Shown: positions 1 to 6,837, counted from the first letter of the stretch. The stretch: 8,380 nucleotides of DNA from SZUA-36 sp041570235 (GCA_041570235.1 JBFFWN010000159.1:1-8380), one strand, 5' to 3'. A program made the numbers and translations. The notes: generated by a model from the letters alone, not told the origin.

Positions 1-387
1 CACGTAGCGTGCCTGCGCACCCGCAGCCCTCAGCTCCGGACCGAACACACGGGTGCTCAACGACCCCCATGTGCCCCGGTCAAAAGGACAACGGTCGGTA
101 TCGCCCATCACCATGTCGATCATATCAACGGCGACATCCAGTTCATCCGCCAGCATCTGCGGCAACGATGTAACAATGCCCTGCCCCATCTCGATCTTGC
201 CGGTAAAACAGGTGACCCTTCCGTCCTCGCCTATGCGCAAATACGCGTTAAAGGGAAGGTTATTTTTTTGCGCCCCATGTGACTGGGCCAGCGATAAACG
301 TGGCTGGGTGGTGAATAAAACCACCACGCCCCCACCAACGCTTTTGAGAAAGCTGCGACGGTTGAATCTTGTCAATGGTGTGCTCAT
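1..387 (-). CDS. Molybdopterin-binding subunit of an IorB-type molybdenum hydroxylase (partial, N-terminal 129 residues)
   Basis: Large catalytic subunit of a xanthine-dehydrogenase-family enzyme of the isoquinoline 1-oxidoreductase beta type, which hydroxylates N-heterocycles or oxidises aldehydes with a molybdopterin cytosine dinucleotide cofactor. Only the first 129 codons are inside the window; the gene continues past base 1. Seen in the sequence: a Tat signal with twin arginines R10-R11 in NRRSFLK followed by a hydrophobic stretch (VGGGVVVLF), so export to the periplasm is expected. Then comes the family's first conserved block, YLRIGEDGRVTCFTGKIEMG followed by QG, an ADELDV segment and a GDTD motif. 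The ATG (387-385) overlaps the TGA of the preceding 2Fe-2S gene as ATGA, with a GGGGA Shine-Dalgarno just upstream, which indicates translational coupling. The real substrate cannot be told from this part. Confidence 0.88.
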   Translation of the reverse strand, partial: MSTPLTRFNRRSFLKSVGGGVVVLFTTQPRLSLAQSHGAQKNNLPFNAYLRIGEDGRVTCFTGKIEMGQGIVTSLPQMLADELDVAVDMIDMVMGDTDRCPFDRGTWGSLSTRVFGPELRAAGAQARYV

Positions 388-866
388 GATTTTTCCCCGT
401 CAGTGGTGTTTTGGGAAACGGAATGAACAGCCTTCAGAATGCGTTTATGGGCGCCACAACGACATAGGTTGTCGTCCAACCCCTTGATGATGTCCGCCTC
501 ACTGGCTGACGGGTTTTCACCCAGTAAACTGACTGCCGTGATGATCATTCCGGGGGTGCAGTAGCCGCATTGCAGGGCGTCGTTTTCGACAAAAGCCTGC
601 TGAACAGGGTGCAGTTTCTCGCCATTTGCCAGCCCTTCAATGGTGGTGATGGTCTTGTTTGCCACGGCATTCAAATCCATCAGGCATGAACGCTCTGCAA
701 CGCCATCGACCAGTACCGCACATGCGCCACAAAGGCCGGCGCCGCAACCATACTTGGTGCCGGTCAGCTGCATGTCTGCACGCAGAAACCACAGCAATGA
801 CTGGCCCGGATCCTCTTCCAATTGAACCGGCTTGCCGTTGAGTGTGAATTGAATCATTTCCTTCAT
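384..866 (-). CDS. 2Fe-2S subunit of a molybdenum hydroxylase (IorA type)
   Basis: Small iron-sulfur subunit (160 aa, normal size for the family) that passes electrons from the molybdenum centre of its partner to an external acceptor. The plant-type ferredoxin cluster is held by C41, C46, C49 (GCGAGLCGAC) and C61; the C-terminal helical [2Fe-2S]-binding domain carries C100 and C103 (QCGYCTPGM) and C135 and C137 (LCRCG). All eight cysteines are present, so the protein looks functional. Two-subunit IorAB-type enzymes lack a separate FAD subunit and usually pass electrons to a c-type cytochrome or similar acceptor; none is in the window. The ATG at 866 follows AAGGA with a 6-base spacer; a second ATG at codon 4 is less well placed. 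It overlaps the molybdopterin subunit gene by 4 bases and is probably the first gene of this operon, since 184 non-coding bases precede it. Confidence 0.93.
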   Translation of the reverse strand: MKEMIQFTLNGKPVQLEEDPGQSLLWFLRADMQLTGTKYGCGAGLCGACAVLVDGVAERSCLMDLNAVANKTITTIEGLANGEKLHPVQQAFVENDALQCGYCTPGMIITAVSLLGENPSASEADIIKGLDDNLCRCGAHKRILKAVHSVSQNTTDGEKS

Positions 867-1033
867 GATGATTCCTTCGGATTACATTCGTTAATTGAAT
901 TTTTGACGCAATATGACACTGATAATAGTACCATTTTTACCGCGTGGATTCCTCGGCCCAGGGGCCATGAAGCCGTAAACGGATAGCCGGATAATGTGAG
1001 CCCGGCTTGATTTTCAGGCTGCCGAATCAACCC

Positions 1034-1058
1034 TTTGCTATTGGCGTTTGCTATTGGC
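1034..1058. repeat. Tandem 13-bp duplication over the stop codon of the DUF3313 gene
   Basis: TTTGCTATTGGC occurs at 1034-1045 and again at 1047-1058, a 13-base period. The second copy contains the final Gln codon and TAG of the DUF3313 gene read on the minus strand, so the copy at 1034-1045 is a duplicated gene end lying just downstream. It looks like a local slippage or duplication event and leaves the protein unaltered. Confidence 0.8.
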
Positions 1059-1728
1059 CGCTCACGTTTTTGGCTTCATCCAATGCGGTTTTCATGATGT
1101 CGGCCCAGCTCTGCATGATTCTTCTGGCTGCAGCCCGGTTGGTGACGCGGTTTTGCCAGCGCATATAGCCGCTTTGTCTATCCGCTTTCGGGTCCAGCGC
1201 TTTTGCGACCAGATCGCCCGTAACCGAGTCGTACAACTCCAGGTACAAGGTCATTTGCCCCGCTGTCTCGGAGAGCGTATATACGTTTGACGCCGATTGC
1301 TTTTCCGGCGCCACCACATCCAGGTTGATGATGGCGGGCCTGACGATCAAAACATCTCCGCCCAGTTCATTGACCAGCTTGTAACCACCTTTTTCGAGGG
1401 TTTCTGTGAAAACGGTTCTGAACAGTTCCGCCACTTCGGATTTTATCGATTCCATCTGCCCGGGTGTAACCCTGTTCGAATAATCCCGGCGCTGCTCGCG
1501 TTGCCAGTTTTTCTTGAAGGCCACGTAGGCATCGGTCATATAAATCCTTTGGTATTGACCCAGGTCCGCGCCGGGCTCTGCATACACAAGCGCCAGCCTG
1601 GTTCCTTCAACCCGGTGCAGGCCTTCAGGGGTTATCTCGGGAAGTTCCAATTGCTTCGCCAATGACAAACCACTTGCAAAAGCCATCATAAAAAATATCA
1701 ACAAAGCCATAAGCATTTTGAATTTCAT
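1051..1728 (-). CDS. Exported DUF3313-type protein
   Basis: A 225-residue protein of unknown function. It starts with a clear Sec signal peptide (KFK, then hydrophobic residues about 5-20, likely cleavage after SLA at residue 24). I see no lipobox cysteine and no cysteine at all in the mature part, so it should be a soluble periplasmic protein. The body has the layout of DUF3313 proteins: an opening Leu-Val-Tyr strand, a YQRIYMTDAYV block, a helix (ELFRTVFTETLEKG), a YKLVNELGGDVLIVRPAI strand pair, a TLYLELYDSVTGDLVAKALD strand pair and a C-terminal helix (ADIMKTALDEAK). This match is from memory of the family, not a search. GGAG lies 7 bases before the ATG. It is divergent from the GH3 gene; a functional link to GH3 is only possible, not shown. 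Confidence 0.75.
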   Translation of the reverse strand: MKFKMLMALLIFFMMAFASGLSLAKQLELPEITPEGLHRVEGTRLALVYAEPGADLGQYQRIYMTDAYVAFKKNWQREQRRDYSNRVTPGQMESIKSEVAELFRTVFTETLEKGGYKLVNELGGDVLIVRPAIINLDVVAPEKQSASNVYTLSETAGQMTLYLELYDSVTGDLVAKALDPKADRQSGYMRWQNRVTNRAAARRIMQSWADIMKTALDEAKNVSGQ

Positions 1729-1943
1729 TGGTCAATCTCCACGAAAACATCGACGGGGGTATTAATATAACAAAATGGTTGATCAATATGCCGCGAGATG
1801 ATTGTCTTCAGCGCTTTGCCATTTGTGAGACTCATTTATCAGGTAAACTGCGATCAGAAACCGAAATACGACACTACACAAACAAGGTCTTACGCATGAA
1901 TCAGCCCTATTCCATCTTCAGCATCGTCATGTTTTATTAAAAA
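1729..1943. promoter_or_regulatory. Divergent intergenic region between the DUF3313 and GH3 genes
   Basis: This 215-base gap must hold the promoters of the leftward DUF3313 gene and the rightward GH3 gene. It is AT-rich around 1761-1776 (ATTAATATAACAAAAT), and the palindrome TTGATCAA lies at 1779-1786, where an operator could sit. No convincing -35/-10 pair was found on either strand, so exact promoter positions are not given. A reading frame crosses the region on the plus strand and ends at TAA 1938-1940, but it does not look like a protein. Confidence 0.4.
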
Positions 1944-4505
1944 ATGCACATGTTAAACCCCGTCAAACCCACTCTCTTTTTGATCCTGCTCTGCCTGCTT
2001 GTGTCATCGTGTCACAAAGACACCGGGTCGGGATCTGCTGCCACCGATGCTGAAGCGACAGACATGAAGACCTCCAAAATGAACAATAAAAAATCGCCGA
2101 TTAACCCCCAAAACTGGCCGGTTCAGCCAGCAGTGATGGTGAGGGATGCTGAAACGGAAAGTCGTATCAGTGAATTGATCACGCGCATGACGCTCGAGGA
2201 AAAAGTCGGCCAGATCATCCAGGCCGATATTAACTCGGTGACGCCCGCGGAGGTCAGGAAGTTCAACCTGGGCTCGATTCTCAATGGCGGGGGTTCCGCG
2301 CCGGACAAGAATCTTCGCAACACCCCCCGGTCATGGCTGGCCCTTGCTGATGAGTTTTGGGAAGCGTCAACGGACACATCTGATGATGGCGCCGGTATTC
2401 CGGTCATCTGGGGCACAGATGCGATGCACGGCAGCAGCAATATCGTTGGAGCGACCCTGTTTCCGCACAATATCGGCCTGGGTGCCGCCGATGACCCCGA
2501 CCTGATGTATGAAATCGGCAGGATTACGGCACTCGAAATCCGGGTCACCGGTTTTGACTGGACTTTTGCCCCGACAATTGCGGTGGTCAGAAACGACCGC
2601 TGGGGCCGGACTTACGAGGGTTACTCGGAAGACCCGCGCATTGTTGTGGACTATGCACCGCGATTTATAGAAGGCCTGCAGGGCAAACTCGGTACGGATC
2701 AGTTTCTCGACGAAGACCATACCATTGCAACGGCAAAGCATTTTGTAGGCGACGGCGGCACCATCGACGGGCATGACCAGGGTGACAACCGCTCGAGTGA
2801 AGCAGAACTGCGCGATATCCATGCAGCGGCCTACCCTGCGGCCATTGCGGCAGGTGCACAAACGGTTATGGCGTCGTTCAACAGCTTTCATGGCCGAAAG
2901 TTACATGGCTTTAAATCACTGTTGACCGATGTACTGGTGGGCCAAATGGCCTTTGATGGATTTGTAGTCGGCGACTGGAACGGCCATGGCCAGGTGAAAG
3001 GCTGCAGTAAAAAATCATGTCCCGCCTCATTCAACGCCGGCCTCGATATGTTCATGGTGCCCAGAGACTGGAAAGCGCTTTATTACAATACATTGAAGCA
3101 GGTGCGTAAGGGCGAAATCACTGTTGAACGCCTGGACCAGGCGGTTGCACGAATTCTGCGGGTAAAATTCCGCGCCGGGGTGTTGGATACCGTCAAGCCT
3201 TCCTTGCGCAAACATGCGGGAGACTGGGCCTTGCTGGGCGCACCTGAACACCGGGCGATTGCACGTGAGGCAGTGCGTAAATCGCTTGTCCTTTTAAAAA
3301 ATGACAATGCCATTCTGCCACTGGCGGCTGACAGCACCGTTCTGGTTGCAGGCAATGGCGCCAACGATATTGGCAAGCAAAATGGCGGCTGGACCCTGTC
3401 TTGGCAGGGAACCGGCAACAGCAACGAACACTTTCCAAACGCGGATTCCATTTTTGATGGCATTCGTAAAACGGTCGAATCGGCTGGGGGTACCGCCATT
3501 CTCAGTGAAAAGGGTAAATGGAAAGACAAACCTGACGTCGCCATCGTCGTATTTGGCGAAGATCCCTACGCGGAAGGCCTGGGCGACAGGGCCAATGTTG
3601 ATTACGCGGATGACGATGGTCTTAAATTGCTCGGTAAATTCAAGCGGGCGGGTATTCCAACGGTCAGTATCTTTATTTCAGGCAGGCCATTGTGGGTGAA
3701 CCCGGAGTTAAACCTGTCGGACGCCTTTGTTGCCGCATGGTTGCCGGGCTCTGAAGGTGGAGGTATTGCCGACCTGTTGTTCGCCAATGCGCAAGGCCAG
3801 CCCCGTTATGATTTTACCGGCAAACTTTCCTACTCCTGGCCAGCCACCGCCGCCCAGGCTGAAGTGAATGTCGGTGATGACAACTACAATCCGCTGTTCG
3901 CCTATGGATACGGCCTGAGCTACAGCGATTCGGTCTCGATATCTGCGCTCTCGGAAGACCCCGGTATTTCCGGCGATAGAGATGCCTCCGCCGGCAACAT
4001 CATCGTGTTGGGGCATCCGGCCGGCCATTGGGCCATCAACCTGAAAGATAAAGATGGCATCATGCTGATCAGTGATGTCCGTGGACAAAGTGCCAGTGGC
4101 AGGCTGCGAATTGTTCCGGCGGATTACGAAATACAGGAAGATACCTTTATCGCAAGCTGGAGCGGTCCTGCCCGCCTGGTAATAGAAGGAAAACCTGCAG
4201 ACTTTCAACGCCAGGCCAGTGAAAACCAGGCGCTCGAACTCCATTACCAGGTTTTGAGGGCGGAATCGTCCAGCGCAACCATATCGATGGGCGGAGGCAC
4301 GTTGGAGCTGGCCGAACAGTTCATTGCAAAATCGGGTAAGGGTTGGCAGACATCACATATCAGTCTTTCATGCTTTGTAAATGCGGGTGCACAATTGCAG
4401 GCTGTCAACGAGCCATTGGTGATCAGCGCAGATGGCCCTCTGCAACTGCAGGTCAAATCAGCCAGGATTGTCGCTGACCCGAAGGGTGCTGATTGTAATT
4501 TGTGA
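1944..4505 (+). CDS. Lipoprotein GH3 beta-glucosidase / exo-1,3/1,4-beta-glucanase, ExoP-like
   Basis: An 853-residue glycoside hydrolase family 3 enzyme that removes glucose from the non-reducing end of beta-glucans or cello- and laminari-oligosaccharides. The N-terminus is a lipoprotein signal (LFLILLCLLV then SSC, lipid-bearing C23) followed by a polar linker to about residue 55. The residue after the cysteine is His, not Asp, so outer-membrane sorting is expected. The TIM-barrel domain (about 60-415) has the GTDAMHG, DRWGRTYEGYSEDPR and AKHFVGDGG substrate-binding blocks and the nucleophile D344 in VVGDWNGHGQ. The alpha/beta sandwich (about 435-660) has GEDPYAEGLGD, where E544 is the expected acid/base by analogy with barley ExoI. 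Residues about 670-853 form an extra beta-rich domain like the C-terminal domain of Pseudoalteromonas ExoP, and total length fits ExoP. There is no Shine-Dalgarno before the ATG at 1944 or the in-frame ATG at 1950, so the start is uncertain by two codons. Exact linkage specificity cannot be read from the sequence. Confidence 0.93.
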   Translation: MHMLNPVKPTLFLILLCLLVSSCHKDTGSGSAATDAEATDMKTSKMNNKKSPINPQNWPVQPAVMVRDAETESRISELITRMTLEEKVGQIIQADINSVTPAEVRKFNLGSILNGGGSAPDKNLRNTPRSWLALADEFWEASTDTSDDGAGIPVIWGTDAMHGSSNIVGATLFPHNIGLGAADDPDLMYEIGRITALEIRVTGFDWTFAPTIAVVRNDRWGRTYEGYSEDPRIVVDYAPRFIEGLQGKLGTDQFLDEDHTIATAKHFVGDGGTIDGHDQGDNRSSEAELRDIHAAAYPAAIAAGAQTVMASFNSFHGRKLHGFKSLLTDVLVGQMAFDGFVVGDWNGHGQVKGCSKKSCPASFNAGLDMFMVPRDWKALYYNTLKQVRKGEITVERLDQAVARILRVKFRAGVLDTVKPSLRKHAGDWALLGAPEHRAIAREAVRKSLVLLKNDNAILPLAADSTVLVAGNGANDIGKQNGGWTLSWQGTGNSNEHFPNADSIFDGIRKTVESAGGTAILSEKGKWKDKPDVAIVVFGEDPYAEGLGDRANVDYADDDGLKLLGKFKRAGIPTVSIFISGRPLWVNPELNLSDAFVAAWLPGSEGGGIADLLFANAQGQPRYDFTGKLSYSWPATAAQAEVNVGDDNYNPLFAYGYGLSYSDSVSISALSEDPGISGDRDASAGNIIVLGHPAGHWAINLKDKDGIMLISDVRGQSASGRLRIVPADYEIQEDTFIASWSGPARLVIEGKPADFQRQASENQALELHYQVLRAESSSATISMGGGTLELAEQFIAKSGKGWQTSHISLSCFVNAGAQLQAVNEPLVISADGPLQLQVKSARIVADPKGADCNL

Positions 4506-4551
4506 GGAGAACCTGGGTCGTATGTTGCTTCCGGGCGGGGGCATTTCGGAA

Positions 4552-5883
4552 TCACGATGTGATCTGAGCCGTTCCAAGCCGCTGCAATCGCTTCCAGATT
4601 TTCTCAGTTTCTGATTTTGCTATAAGTATCCCCTTGCTCACGGCAATAAAGCGGACCTGCTCAAAGGCATTGGGTGGCAGTTCACCGGATGCAAGGGCGC
4701 CCAGCCATGCGGCATGTTTTTCGAGGAAGACGATTTCTGCCTGGCTGAATTCGGCCCGTAGCTCTGCGGGCAGTGAATGCCGGCGGCTTAAATAGGCCTC
4801 GTGCTGTTTGCGCAGTTGATCGATGCACTGCCTGCGCTCCTCTGTTTTCTTTATGGCGATCATTTTTTCCCGGCGCATGTACTTGTTCTGTATCACCCTG
4901 CCCAGCCTGGCGGTTCGGGCTTCGGGATCCCGGTTGAACTTTCCCTTGACCTGCTCGATTCGCCAGTACCCATCGTCTTTCACCAGGCCGGCTGTGGCCA
5001 ACACCCTGCCGCTGGAACTCTCGGAAATGGAAAACAGGCGGTAATTACCCGAAATACAATGCTTTGCATACGTCGCCACGCAACTGCCCATGCGCTCGCC
5101 TTCCTTCGCCAGTGCAAAGGAAGTGGTCAGGGGCTTGATAAGCATTCCATCCTGTTCAAACTCAGGCAGCACTGATTGCCAGGCAAGCCGCCTGGGGTTC
5201 AGCTTTTGCCATTTCCGGTACCTGCGGTAGATGGCGGTCCAACCCGATCGCCACTGGTTGCGATCAAAAGAGGGTTTCTCGTCACGTAACCAGTTGAGCA
5301 CACGCACCCATTCATCCTGGACAAACACTTCACGCTTCACCGGATCATCCAGTTTGCGCCAATGGGCACTGGCGACATTTGCGATACGCGGATCGATTTC
5401 TGAAGCCGGGTTAAAGGAACCACCGATGCAGGTGATAAATGGCCTTCCCAACGCCACAGGCAGTGGCTTTTGCAAACCGCCGGCACATTGCCAGCTGACA
5501 TATGAGATGGCCCTTCCCATCAGGTAGAGATCATCGGTCGCGATAGGTATCAGCGCGGCATAGGCATCCTCATCATAACGGTTCAAAAAACGCCAACCGG
5601 CCTTGCTGAGCCCCAGGTCAAAACATAACCGCCGCAACACCCCCAGATCATCGGTGCAGGAGATCACCCCGGTGAGAATCGCAAGCTGGCGGAATTTTCT
5701 CAGTGGCTCGTCGCACTTTTTAAGCCCGGCAATACAGTCTTCCGCGATATCCAGGTTCAAATTGCGTTGCAAAATCATACTCCAGGCAGAATTTTTCAAA
5801 CGGGATGGGGAGCTGTCCCAGGGTAGTAATGTAAGGACCGTGTTTCTCAAAAGCTGAGAATGATGGAGATATTCAACACACAC
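4552..5883 (-). CDS. PcfJ-like protein with a MaoP/YifE-like C-terminal tail
   Basis: A 443-residue cytoplasmic protein with no signal peptide or membrane segment. Its centre (about 255-335) matches the PcfJ-like family, named after a gene of the enterococcal conjugative plasmid pCF10 whose biochemical role is not established: GERMGSCVATYAKHCISGNY (262-281), FSI (284-286), AT (296-297), W307 and QVKGKFNRDP (311-320). The N-terminal 230 residues are helical and Trp/Arg-rich with no domain I recognise. A basic, probably coiled helix (about 335-368) leads to residues 380-436, which line up with the last two thirds of E. coli MaoP/YifE (DUF413): EKHAAWLGALASGELPP, then RFIAVSKG, then ETEKIWKRL. 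The start is GTG at 5883, with GAGGG 7 bases upstream; no earlier in-frame start exists before a stop. It is convergent with GH3 (46-base gap) and divergent from the secreted protein gene. No conjugation genes are nearby. Confidence 0.82.
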   Translation of the reverse strand: MCVEYLHHSQLLRNTVLTLLPWDSSPSRLKNSAWSMILQRNLNLDIAEDCIAGLKKCDEPLRKFRQLAILTGVISCTDDLGVLRRLCFDLGLSKAGWRFLNRYDEDAYAALIPIATDDLYLMGRAISYVSWQCAGGLQKPLPVALGRPFITCIGGSFNPASEIDPRIANVASAHWRKLDDPVKREVFVQDEWVRVLNWLRDEKPSFDRNQWRSGWTAIYRRYRKWQKLNPRRLAWQSVLPEFEQDGMLIKPLTTSFALAKEGERMGSCVATYAKHCISGNYRLFSISESSSGRVLATAGLVKDDGYWRIEQVKGKFNRDPEARTARLGRVIQNKYMRREKMIAIKKTEERRQCIDQLRKQHEAYLSRRHSLPAELRAEFSQAEIVFLEKHAAWLGALASGELPPNAFEQVRFIAVSKGILIAKSETEKIWKRLQRLGTAQITS

Positions 5884-5890
5884 CGTTGCA

Positions 5891-5895
5891 CCCTC
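5891..5895 (-). promoter_or_regulatory. Shine-Dalgarno supporting a GTG start of the PcfJ-like gene
   Basis: GAGGG read on the minus strand, 7 bases before GTG 5883-5881. It decides the start, because the frame stays open upstream for 21 codons without any ATG, GTG or TTG. Confidence 0.65.
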
Positions 5896-5951
5896 ATCGA
5901 AAGTAACTTTGTCTGCCCGATCGGCTAAACTTGGATCAACTGAAAATCATT

Positions 5952-5956
5952 GGGAG
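5952..5956 (+). promoter_or_regulatory. Shine-Dalgarno deciding the TTG start of the secreted protein
   Basis: GGGAG sits 6 bases before TTG 5963-5965. Starting there gives a clean signal peptide with no N-terminal extension, whereas the earlier TTG at 5909 would put 18 polar residues ahead of it. Confidence 0.7.
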
Positions 5957-5962
5957 CAGGTC

Positions 5963-6508
5963 TTGAACCGCAAATATCAAATTGCAGCCTTTCTGGCTGT
6001 TTTCACAACCACACTTGGACAATCAACATTCGCAGGGCAAACTGAAGCCCAGGAAGCGTTTTTTCAGGAATTTTCAAGTCTCTGCGGCGCTCGTTTCACC
6101 GGTCAGTCTGTTTTCCCTGAGGATCCGGGTGATGCCTGGAGGGGCAAGGAACTGGTTGCACATATCGAAACATGTACCGAGGATGAAATCAGGATTCCAT
6201 TCATCGTAGGTGATGACCACTCCCGCACCTGGATACTGCGCCGGGTGGAAGGTGGAATTGAACTCAAACATGATCACCGTCATGCAGACGGCACGCCGGA
6301 TGAGGTCACCATGTACGGTGGCACCACACAGACCACCGGCAGTCCCCTGTCGCAGTCTTTTCCAGCTGACGCATACACGGCGAACCTGATACCGGATGCA
6401 TCCACCAATGAATGGTTTCTTAGCTTCAGTGAGGATGGCGCCGAATTGACTTATTACCTGGAAAGAAACGACAAACCGCGCTTCAAGGCCATTCTGAAAA
6501 AGAAATAG
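5963..6508 (+). CDS. Secreted protein of a conserved uncharacterised family
   Basis: A 181-residue exported protein. From the TTG start the first 24 residues are a typical Sec signal (NRK, hydrophobic stretch, TFA, then cleavage after A24). The mature part has two cysteines, C41 (SSLCGARFTG) and C71 (ETCTEDEIRIPF), which could form a disulfide in the periplasm. Conserved-looking blocks are RIPFIVGDDHSRTWI (77-91), the His/Asp-rich KHDHRHADG (102-110), TMYGGTT (116-122), SFPADAYT, and a final strand pair ending in KPRFKAILKKK. I recognise this pattern as a widespread family of bacterial secreted hypothetical proteins with no known function. The HDHRH stretch could suggest metal binding, but nothing else supports that. 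The gene stands alone, divergent from the PcfJ-like gene, with a decayed serine-hydrolase fragment immediately downstream in the same frame after the TAG stop. Confidence 0.75.
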   Translation: MNRKYQIAAFLAVFTTTLGQSTFAGQTEAQEAFFQEFSSLCGARFTGQSVFPEDPGDAWRGKELVAHIETCTEDEIRIPFIVGDDHSRTWILRRVEGGIELKHDHRHADGTPDEVTMYGGTTQTTGSPLSQSFPADAYTANLIPDASTNEWFLSFSEDGAELTYYLERNDKPRFKAILKKK

Positions 6509-6521
6509 ACTTGGGAAGCCT

Positions 6522-6537
6522 GGGGACAGAATAAAGT
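6522..6537 (+). repeat. Left copy of an inverted GGGGACAG-AATAAAGT motif
   Basis: GGGGACAGAATAAAGT. Its last 11 bases (CAGAATAAAGT, 6527-6537) recur as an exact reverse complement at 6838-6848. The motif resembles the GGGGTCAGAGTAAA-type short repeats that I recall as scattered in gammaproteobacterial genomes next to REP-associated tyrosine transposases or their relics. The family link is from memory; the 11-bp inverted repeat is seen directly. Confidence 0.55.
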
Positions 6538-6775
6538 GCCTGACGTTATCCAGGTCCTCAATGGATCCGGGCCGGCCAATTCGGCCCCGGTTCGCGTTGA
6601 CAAGGCGCCGGGTGAGGGTTTCCGGTACTCAGGCGGTGGTTACACGGTTGCCCAGCTGATGATGACGGATGCTTCCGGCAAGCCGTTTGAAGTGTTGATG
6701 GATGAACTGCTGATAAAGCCGTTGAGCACTACCGCAATGCGCTCAGGCGTGACCCGAAGTTGGCCAGCGCTTTGA
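6536..6775 (+). pseudogene. Fragment of a class C beta-lactamase-like serine hydrolase
   Basis: About 70 residues from the middle of a beta-lactamase/penicillin-binding-protein-like serine hydrolase (PF00144 type). Seen: PDVIQVLNGSGPANSAPVRV, then an FRYSGGGYTVAQLM block where the Tyr takes the place of the YxN-motif tyrosine, then TDASGKPFEVLMDELLIKPL, where family members normally continue GM..S. Here the frame instead runs into unrelated residues and stops at 6775. The N-terminal half with the catalytic SxxK serine is absent, as is everything after the PL block, so no active enzyme can be made. The apparent GTG start (6536) lies inside the left inverted motif and has no good ribosome binding site. 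The frame is open back to the TAG of the upstream gene. Confidence 0.7.
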
Positions 6776-6813
6776 AAGGATTGGTTGAGTTGGAGAAGGC
6801 AAAGGACGAGTAA
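6706..6813 (+). pseudogene. TPR-like C-terminal end, out of frame with the serine-hydrolase fragment
   Basis: In another frame from 6706 to the TAA at 6811-6813 the sequence reads TADKAVEHYRNALRRDP, then KLASALKGLVELEKAKDE and stop. This has the spacing of a tetratricopeptide helix pair (A..HY..AL..DP.....A...L..L) and looks like a genuine protein end, unlike the serine-hydrolase frame over the same bases. The simplest reading is that one gene (serine hydrolase with C-terminal TPRs) or two neighbouring genes lost an internal stretch, joining the two parts near 6706-6722 with a frame change. No start is present for this piece. Confidence 0.55.
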
Positions 6814-6837
6814 CTCACTCCGGCGCCCGGCTCTCAA

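Noticed and set aside
903..931. TTGACG with a nearby GATAAT as a plus-strand promoter
   Set aside because: The spacing between the two boxes is 12 bases, too short, and no plus-strand gene follows.
985..1007. Inverted repeat AGCCGG / CCGGCT as a terminator for the DUF3313 gene
   Set aside because: Only 6 base pairs with an 11-base loop and no T-run after it on the minus strand; too weak to call.
1728..1940. Plus-strand 70-codon frame between the DUF3313 and GH3 genes
   Set aside because: It starts at TTG inside the DUF3313 start region, has no ribosome site, and its translation has no domain-like or signal-like pattern. It is most likely chance open frame in a promoter region.
2367..2891. 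Minus-strand 174-codon frame inside the GH3 gene
   Set aside because: It lies fully under the catalytic barrel coding sequence of GH3 and its translation has no recognisable motif; it is a shadow frame.
4506..4551. Shared terminator between the convergent GH3 and PcfJ-like genes
   Set aside because: I found no stable hairpin with a T-run on either strand in this 46-base gap.
5905..5918. ACTTTGTCTGCCC as a further copy of the 6522/6838 motif flanking the secreted protein gene
   Set aside because: It matches only with gaps and substitutions; chance similarity cannot be excluded without a genome-wide motif search.
6506..6538. Stop-codon readthrough fusing the secreted protein to the serine-hydrolase fragment
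   Set aside because: The frame is open after TAG, but the downstream piece is a broken fragment preceded by a repeat-like motif, so the shared frame is probably coincidence.
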